Shown: positions 57,506-64,000 of the stretch, piece after piece
Position numbering within the stretch: the first letter of the stretch is position 1
How the letters are laid out: each line of letters starts with the position of its first letter
NCBI GenBank assembly: GCA_002946415.1
Contig: NJPS01000004.1
Coordinates: 501,001-565,000 of the forward strand
Length of the DNA: 64,000 nt
Direction of reading: 5' to 3'
Source: Rutstroemia sp. NJR-2017a BVV2
Taxonomy: Eukaryota > Ascomycota > Leotiomycetes > Helotiales > Rutstroemiaceae
Program-made: the position numbers and the translations under genes
Notes under the pieces: generated by a model
What the model was told of the DNA's origin: nothing
The model's database searches: none
Seen by the model: the letters and a program-made list of their open reading frames with translations, nothing else

Positions 57506-58771
57506 TGTGGCGGCTCCTCACAAAACGGATCGATGATCGGCGGAATGCATCAGCGGTAAGGACAAATAGGAGATATCGAACAGGTGTTTTCTTTAAAACA
57601 AAAAAAGAAAGGAAATGCTGATGGTTGTTGAGGGAAAAATGTCGGCGAAGGTGGATTGAGTAGATCCGAGATAGTGAAATTCAGCCCCGTAGCTCCAGCT
57701 GAGGCAGCCCTTTCGTCGGGGTACCAAAGGCGCGAGTAGAAAAGAAGAAAGATTGGAGTAAATAAAGCATCCAAAGACACCAATGAGACTATCCCAGGAT
57801 TCCTCGAGGATAGTACAAACGGATGAACAAAAGGAGCTTTGTTATTATGGAGTCGTGGAGAGAGAAATACTGCAGAGTGGATGAAGGACTTCGAAGTGCA
57901 AGTTGTGCGTTGGCCGTTCTGTTATGCAGCTTGTCGTCTACACCAATGAAAAATTAGCTGAGCGGATTGATGTCAGGCCAGTAGGATTTGGACCGACCAA
58001 TGAGAGTAAACAGGCGGGCTATTGTGGAAAGACGGGTATTTCTATTCGTCGGTTCCAAGGGAATTTAGGATATTTGGACGGTTTTCGTCCTTATGCAGCC
58101 TTTTTTTGATTTTCGCCAGATCCACGATCGATATCAGCGAAGGCAGCAAATAGGCTGGCGGGATTGTATGCTGGATGTTGTAAGCTGTATGTGCGTATGT
58201 AGGTGGAAGGAGGTGAAGTGTCGAGTACCTGCGCAGATGCTTGGGAGTTGGGACCTTGGGCAAAACTGGCGACCAGAGCTTGGGCCTATCTTGAGAGAAG
58301 ACTGGGAGCTATCAATTGTGGGCTACTGCGTATCAACCTTCAAGGTTTCAAAGCTTCACATGCGATGAGTACGAACTACGACAGAGCATTTAGCCATCCC
58401 ACAGTCACACAACGGCCCGTCAAGTCTCATTAAAACCATCTCATTCGCATGGTTCAGTGGCGGGTAAGCGCATACGATCCTGTGCTCTATCTATCTGGCC
58501 ACTGACAGTATATCCGTCGCCATCGAATCGAACCCAGCATGTAAGAACCCGAGAAAGGAAGGCGCACGCTTAGGGAACCATACAATTGTTCGACGAAGGA
58601 GGAGCAATCACATTTCTACCCCAACCAACCATCCTCTGCAACCATAGTTGGAGAAAGCCGAGATAATTTAAATTTTGTTCCATCTGATCGCACAGAGAGA
58701 GATTGACTCGAAGGGAATACGGTAAACACAGGACCATCCATCCATCCATCAATCACTCCGTCCATTCAGTC
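57506..58771. other. Intergenic, promoter of the disordered-protein gene
   Basis: The 1.3 kb upstream of the large minus-strand gene shows only short frames (for example 58093-58368) without motifs or good splice sites. It ends at the small candidate gene described next. Confidence 0.5.
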
Positions 58772-59145
58772 TCAAGCTCCCTCCTTCCGCACCGGTACAA
58801 CGAAAATTTTATTTGCGGTGGTTGGGGAACGTCGTGTGTAAACGGTGCTCGTACCTAGAAAAGGAATAACCATTTCTGAAGCACAGCCATCGCCATTCAC
58901 TTACACTTGCACACAGTCCCAGTCGAGAAAGTAGGTGGCGACGTAGGTTCCTCTTTCATCGATATGATCGCCCTCCTAACCCAAGGATTTCCAGTTATTG
59001 GCACGCTTTTCAAGGAACATGCAACCCGCACACGGACACTAGAACAAGCGGTCCCGTAATTATTTCCTGGATTTTGGTGCACGAAAACAAACGCTGTTGC
59101 CAGGGCGATTGTTGATTGATAAGAGCTTGTACGAAGTACTTTCAT
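58772..59145 (-). CDS. Candidate small cysteine-containing secreted protein
   Basis: A two-exon reading, complement(58905..59145) and complement(58772..58854), gives 107 residues with matching phase across a 50-bp intron that has a perfect GTAAGT donor and a TTTTCTAG acceptor. The N-terminus (MKVLRTSSYQ, then STIALATAFVFVHQ) is signal-peptide-like: a basic start and a short hydrophobic core. The body has four cysteines at residues 34, 43, 79 and 81 in a small Ser/Thr/Val-rich chain, the layout of many fungal small secreted proteins. I recognise no family, the hydrophobic core is short, and the frame is short enough to occur by chance. It is isolated in gene-poor DNA, which is a common setting for such genes. 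Confidence 0.27.
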
Positions 59146-61834
59146 AACCTTAGCTTTTTAGCGGTTTTAAAGAAAATGGCTGGGGGATGGGAAGCTGTAC
59201 GAAGAAGGAGGCTCTAGCTCTACTTCATAAAATAGCTTGTATTTTGAAATAACGCATCATTACTTCCATAGAGGCTATTTCTGTGCTCATCGGCTTTCCC
59301 CTGCGGGTGGCTGGGAAGTGGTTAGGTATTTGTGCTTGAGTGGCTGCGAATCCATGCCGGTTATGCATAAATGCAACTCCGACACCTAAAGGTTACTTTC
59401 TACACTCTTGCTATCGGCTGGAATGGAAAGCATCGATTCGCACACCACGTGGGAAGGATTCTTCCACTCAATTGATAACTATCACTTCATCGTGATAATA
59501 AAGTATCAGCACTTTGGGACGGTTACCCCGCGCTAGCATCACGGATATTTTATGGTCCTTGTGTGGACGATTGCGTATCAAATTTCGCTAGGAAAATATG
59601 TCTCTTCGAGTGTGGGGCTGTTGATGAACTGCATCGATGACGATGCCGGACTTTTCTGTACCTGCTTGCTCTAAGTTATGGCCCCCGTCATCTCTCCAGT
59701 GTCTACATGACAACTGTATGAATAAAACGTCTCCTTGTCTGTTTCGAGAGTAGGCAGAAGCTTCGGTCTTTCATACTTCGTACAGCTGTCTCCTTCTCTG
59801 ATAAGATCTGGAACCCCTAGCCAGAATCAATAATGTTCGCTCTATGGTAGAGGCAAGATATGCAACAAACGCAAAGTGGAGTCTTACTTTGGACGATTAC
59901 TCTGCTTTAGTCGCAAATGCGATATGCAACAAAACTCGTCTTGCAGGATAGTTCCTGAGAGGCTGCAGTGTGTAGCCAAAATATATATGGCAGAATATCA
60001 TCGCTAAGATGGATAGAGAACGAACGTCATGGCTTTCTGGCGAAGAATACCATCTTCACATCGCTGAGATATGCAACAGAATCAGGGTAAATTCCCTTCC
60101 TTTCATCTGATGTATCTTTTGTTGCAGATCTAGATGGTCGTCCGTTAGGAAGTAGGTTGATTATATTCTCTTTCGTCAAAGAAGTTTGTCTGTTGTATTG
60201 CCTTTGCGCTACCAATATCGGATGAATATATAAATACACCTTTGCAAGAACATCCATACTTCCACCCAGTACCACTAGTATGAAGGGTATCTGATAAGTT
60301 GCTCACCATCTCTTAATCTAACAACACCTATATTGACGTGGGCTCCCGGCCGGCTGCTCCCTTTCAGAGATGTTGATAGCTGTCTCGATCGCCCTTGAAT
60401 TCCTTCTAGCCAGCAGTCAGCCAAACATACAGTCTATTGCCGAATTTCACACTACACTCATTCAATATCTCTGTTCCTTGGCAGTCTATGAATACCACGA
60501 CAGTTACGCGGTAGATTAGCAGCGGCTGCGAGCAATGACAGCAAGAAGCCTCATCGACAGTATCAAGACAGCCCTAACAATCAATCTAATCCACCAATCC
60601 TACTGCTCTTCCTCTAGTAAAAACTGAAGAAAAATACTTTTGGCATCCCCTTTTTGAACCGTCATACTTTTCAAATAACGACCACCTGAAACCGTTTAAC
60701 CCCCACCTGTACAGTTTAAAGACTGTTGGAATCGATGTCTACCGATCTACAGCCAGCTGCTCAACGAGCTTATATAGAAGTCAGATACCGGTCAGGGGGG
60801 GTGTCCTAGGAGATGAGCCAGTGAATTTGGACGGGTGTTTGGTTTGAATGTGAGCCAGTCAATGATAGATCCGCTTTCCATAGAGCTTGCCACATCAGTG
60901 CATTCTTCATTCACTTCCATACCATAAAATATCCCTCCCCTGCGCCACCCCCTAACCCTGTTCCCTCCCTCGTCGTATCTCCCATCATCTATAAAAACTA
61001 CCCAAGTCTCCGACTCTCCGTATTCCTAATATTCGATCATAGTAAACTGGACCTGAAGACGTACCCCCCAGAACAACAAGAGGGGTTGGCTAGTTAGAAA
61101 TAATATATAGAGAGAGAGAGTATGGTACAGGCAACACATTAAATATGAAAAGAGAGAAATATCCTCATGACAAGTTCATGGCGAGCTACAGTACCGATGA
61201 TATGTGGCACAAAGTAATCGACAGCGAGATGTATGAATCATGAATTTTTCCTGTGAAACTTACAGTCGAACGCTGAGGGGAAAAGGAGATTCGCGAAAGT
61301 ACCTTCCACAGGCTTGGTTGTCATCATGGACTGTGCGAACACAGGGCGATTGTTGTTCTGGTCACAGTCTTCTTGATGTTGAATTATATCCTCGCCTCCA
61401 TTACAGCAGCTCTTATATCATAGAGGAGATACAATAGGTGGATTCTGAGGAAGTGAATTGAAGTAAGGAATGGGGCTTTAATGTGTTGAGCTTGGTGGAG
61501 TGAATAGCTGGGACCCTGGGAAAAGGTGTAAACCGTGATTCATCGTATGATAGGCCCACCTGTTCCCAATCCAATTCCATGGCTGATGTATTGCTGCTAA
61601 TGTGCTGATGAGGAATGAGTTGTGGATGAGAGTGCCACTTGAGAACCTTCTGTGCCGGGTATCAGACAATATCGAGCTTTCGAGATACCTCATCTAAAGG
61701 AGATATAGAAATTAAAGCCTAGCACTACATTTATGCGACTAGCACGTTAATTCTAGCTTGGAGTAGATTGCACGGAATATATTCATGTACTGATATGCTA
61801 ATATACAAACCACTCTCTCACCCCAAACCCTCAC
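59146..61834. other. 2.7-kb gene-poor region
   Basis: No supported gene. Items seen are three copies of GATATGCAACA at 59857-60078, a short broken frame at 60370-60627 with a hydrophobic N-terminus, and an AT-rich stretch with GAGAGA near 61105-61125. It includes the 3' flank of the dehydrogenase gene. Confidence 0.5.
59857..60078 (+). repeat. Three dispersed copies of GATATGCAACA
   Basis: The 11-bp word GATATGCAACA occurs at 59857-59867, 59921-59931 and 60068-60078 in the same orientation. A diverged inverse form (TTGTTGCAGATCT) follows near 60119. Spacing is irregular, so this is a motif cluster and not a tandem array. Confidence 0.7.
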
Positions 61835-62759
61835 CTACAACTTCGAACCCACCAAGCTCCCCCCATCCAACGCAATCGTCGCTCCATTAACATACGCTCC
61901 CGCCCTCGACGCCAAAAACATACACGCACCCGCAACATCCTCCGGAGTCCCAATCCTCCCCAACGGAATCCCCTTCACAATCTCATCTCCCATAGTCTTC
62001 AGCGTCGCCGCCATCATCTTACTCTCAAACGGACCGCACGCCAGCACATTACTCGTAATATTCCTCTTCCCCAAATGATTCGCCAGCACCCTGCTCAACT
62101 GATGCAGACCCGCTTTCGACGCCGAGTATGAGAACGTTTCGAGCGAAGGCACGCGGATGCCGTCCACGGAGCCGATATTGATGATGCGGGCGGGGTCGCC
62201 GGGCGCCGATGCAGCTTCCATGAGAGGAGTGAGCGCTTGGGTGAGAGTGAAGACTCGGGTGAGGTTCAGAGTGAGCACGCGCGTCCATGCTGATTCGGGG
62301 AACTCGGCATAGGGGGCGCCCCAATTGGAGCCGGAGTTGTTGACGAGGATGTGCAGCTTGGATTCCTTTTTGGAGAGCTCGTCGACCATGCGTTTACAGT
62401 CTTCGAGTTTGTAGAAGTCGGCGGGGATGGCGTGTGCGGTGCCTTTGCCTGGGAAGTGAGAGGTGGGGTTAGCTATTGGTTTTTAGGAGGTGAGAGTAGA
62501 GGGATTGGAGGGAAGGGAAGGTATACCGAGTGCGTTCAGTTCTTCGACGGCTTTCTCGCAAGCTTTGGCATCTCGGGATGATATATATACTTTTGCTCCA
62601 TTGGTGACGAAGCCTTCAGAAATCATACGTCCAATCCCCTTCGCGCCGCCGGTGACCAGAACCACCTTGTCCTATCCAAATTGTCAGATTCCTTGTAAAT
62701 TTTCATGAATATTCCTATGTCTGACTCACCTTAACATTGAAAAGAGCTGAAGAATCCAT
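61835..62759 (-). CDS. Short-chain dehydrogenase/reductase, RhlG/FabG-like
   Basis: Three exons, complement(62730..62759, 62527..62671, 61835..62448), give 262 residues in frame; exon 1 is ten codons (MDSSALFNVK). This is a classical NAD(P)H-dependent SDR. Seen here: cofactor motif TGGAKGIG at about residues 17-24, the conserved NNSGSNWG (NNAG equivalent), catalytic serine in IINIGSVDG, the YSASK form of the YxxxK motif near 165, and LGRIGTPEDVAGACMFLASR with the C-terminal DGGSLVGSKL. The wording around the active site resembles rhamnolipid-type beta-ketoacyl reductases (RhlG) and their fungal relatives; real substrate unknown. Exon 3 is G/C-rich at third positions compared with the AT-rich flanks. 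The C-terminal SKL is a type 1 peroxisomal targeting signal, so the enzyme probably works in peroxisomes, which fits a role on fatty-acyl or related substrates. Confidence 0.9.
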
Positions 62760-63201
62760 AATCTGCCGTCAGGAAATGATCACTGATGTATGTAGATGAA
62801 CAGAAAGGAGAATTTAATCTGCGATTTTGTGAACCAGGTGGAACCAACGTATCCGGGGTAGCTCTTATCGAGCCGAGGCCCAAATGGTTGACAAAAGTCC
62901 GACCGCCGACGCTTGCTTTTGTCCCTCTTTTCATGCGATCTTACTCAGCCTGCCAACTCACCCTTGCAGTTACAACTGAGCGCATTCATCATCGACCGGA
63001 TCCAGCCTTGGCACTTGGGACCTCATACATTTATACTTATCTGATTGTTCAAATACGAAAGGTGGTACAATTTGCTTGGAAGCCCAGCTGTGGACAGAGA
63101 TAAGGACGTGACTCGAGTTGACACGGAGAGGTATAAGATGTCATCAAAGGAAGAGACTGAACCTGGTTCGTCAGGTCCCTTCTCTCATGCATATTTTAGC
63201 T
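62760..63201. other. Divergent promoter region
   Basis: This 440-bp gap separates the starts of the dehydrogenase (minus) and methyltransferase-like (plus) genes. The upstream ATG at 63139 opens a frame that could reach the methyltransferase frame only through a 34-bp intron, too short for fungi, so it is more likely a leader ATG. Confidence 0.5.
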
Positions 63202-64000
63202 ATGGTTCTAAACAATCCAGACCAGCGAGTTCTCTTGAGAGCGCATTTTGAGAATCAAGATCCAACTAGCCACGGACAGAAATGGGATGAGCTCTGGAGG
63301 AAGAACTTCGCACCATGGGACAATGGGTTGCCTAATCCGGCATTCGTTGATATCTTGAATGAACGCGAAGATTTATCTTGCAAGAAAGCTGATGGATCGA
63401 GGAAGAAGGCTCTGGTTGCCGGATGTGGAAAGGGCTATGATGTCTTGCTGTTGAGTGCTATGGGTTATGATGCATATGGACTCGAGATATCTGATACAGC
63501 ATTGCAAGCCTCTAGGAATTTTGCAAAGGAGAATGATGGGAAGGGTGCTTATGCGACTAAGGAAGGTGTTGAAAAGGGAAAGATCACCTGGTTGTCCGGA
63601 GATTTCTTCAAGGATGAATTCTTGAAAGAGGTGGAAGGAGAAAAGAAGTTTGACTTATTCTATGATTATACAGTATGTTTCCACCGAATTTGTCAATGTC
63701 AAGGTTACTAACCTTCCATAAAGTTTGGATGTGCTCTACCGCCCGTCTTGAGACCAGCCTGGTCGAAGCGATATCATGAGCTTCTTTCTCCAGAGGGAAG
63801 ACTCGTATGTCTAGAGTTTCCCACAACGCGACCTCCTTCGACTGGAGGACCACCGTGGGCTATGCCTCCAAAGATTTATGAAGGTCACTTGCCACGACCA
63901 GGTGAAGTGTTGCCATACACTAAGGAAGGGTGCGAGCTTGAAGTAGAGAAACTTGGTCCACCACATGAGAATGGTTTGAAGCGTATTGCACACTTCCAGC
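63202..64000 (+). CDS. Thiol methyltransferase-like (TPMT family), 3' end cut by window edge
   Basis: Exons 63202..63672 and 63724..>64000 give about 249 residues before the window ends. The family transfers methyl from S-adenosylmethionine to thiols, bisulfide or halides. Seen here: GQKWDELWRKNFAPWDNGLP followed by NPAFVDIL (the tryptophan-rich TPMT opening), SAM motif I ALVAGCGKGYDVLLLSAMGY then AYGLEIS, LSGDFFKDEF, DLFYDYTFGCALPPVLRPAW across the intron, and GRLVCLEFPTTRPPSTGGPP. This matches the fungal and plant 'harmless to ozone layer' type. Relatives are often slightly over 280 residues, so about 30 are missing. The start is uncertain: ATG 63202 (MVLNNPDQRVLLRAHF) gives a usual length and fair context; ATG 63187 adds five residues. 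Confidence 0.85.

Noticed and set aside
63139..63251. Upstream ATG frame before the methyltransferase gene as a first exon
   Set aside because: Joining it in phase would need a 34-bp intron, shorter than fungal spliceosomal introns.

Overview
The window looks like a chromosome piece from a filamentous ascomycete (Pezizomycotina). Protein-coding genes are broken by short introns (about 48-74 bp) with GT..AG ends and CTAAC/CTGAC-like branch sites. The gene set includes a class III chitin synthase, a Ras2-type GTPase, an ApsA/Num1 cortical anchor, Opy2 and a PNP-NACHT-ankyrin NLR. The protein sequences remind me most of Leotiomycetes (Helotiales, Botrytis/Sclerotinia-like), but that placement is inference from memory. 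I built exon models by hand; all complete models keep frame across every splice junction. I saw no tRNA, rRNA, CRISPR array or intact transposon.

Layout. 0-3 kb: the 5' end of the centractin gene ARP1 (cut by the left edge, minus strand) and a four-exon multi-pass membrane protein (minus). 3-11 kb: gene-poor DNA with one weak small-gene candidate. 11.1-15.3 kb: apsA/NUM1 (plus), whose N-terminal half carries a spaced series of dynein-light-chain-like motifs. 16.8-19.0 kb: a short-chain acyl-CoA synthetase (plus). 19.0-23.4 kb: gene-free DNA between two convergent genes. 23.4-24.2 kb: ras2 (minus), with a repeat-rich upstream region reaching 28 kb.

28.2-35.5 kb: the accessory-looking part, a 1604-residue NLR (nucleoside-phosphorylase-like domain, NACHT ATPase, about 18 ankyrin repeats) facing a CorA-like membrane protein gene tail to tail. 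36.4-39.1 kb: a tandem dimeric alpha-beta-barrel protein and the Opy2 signalling anchor. 42.6-51 kb: a housekeeping block with class III chitin synthase, UBC12 (NEDD8 E2), ILV5 (ketol-acid reductoisomerase) and a serine/threonine dehydratase-racemase. 51.9-57.5 kb: an 1841-residue, mostly disordered protein of unknown function with four Ala/Gly-rich hydrophobic segments. 57.5-61.8 kb: mostly empty, with a candidate 107-residue cysteine-containing secreted protein. 61.8-64 kb: a RhlG-like short-chain dehydrogenase (minus) and the 5' part of a thiol-methyltransferase-like gene (plus, cut by the right edge).

There is no operon logic here. Recurring themes are dynein/nuclear positioning (ARP1 of dynactin and the Num1/ApsA anchor lie 11 kb apart), wall and cortex signalling (Ras2, Opy2, chitin synthase) and branched-chain/hydroxy-amino-acid metabolism (ILV5 next to the dehydratase). 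The most unusual items are the NLR, with an acidic insertion in its phosphorylase domain and a direct-repeat-flanked intron in its P-loop codons, and the motif array in the ApsA homologue.
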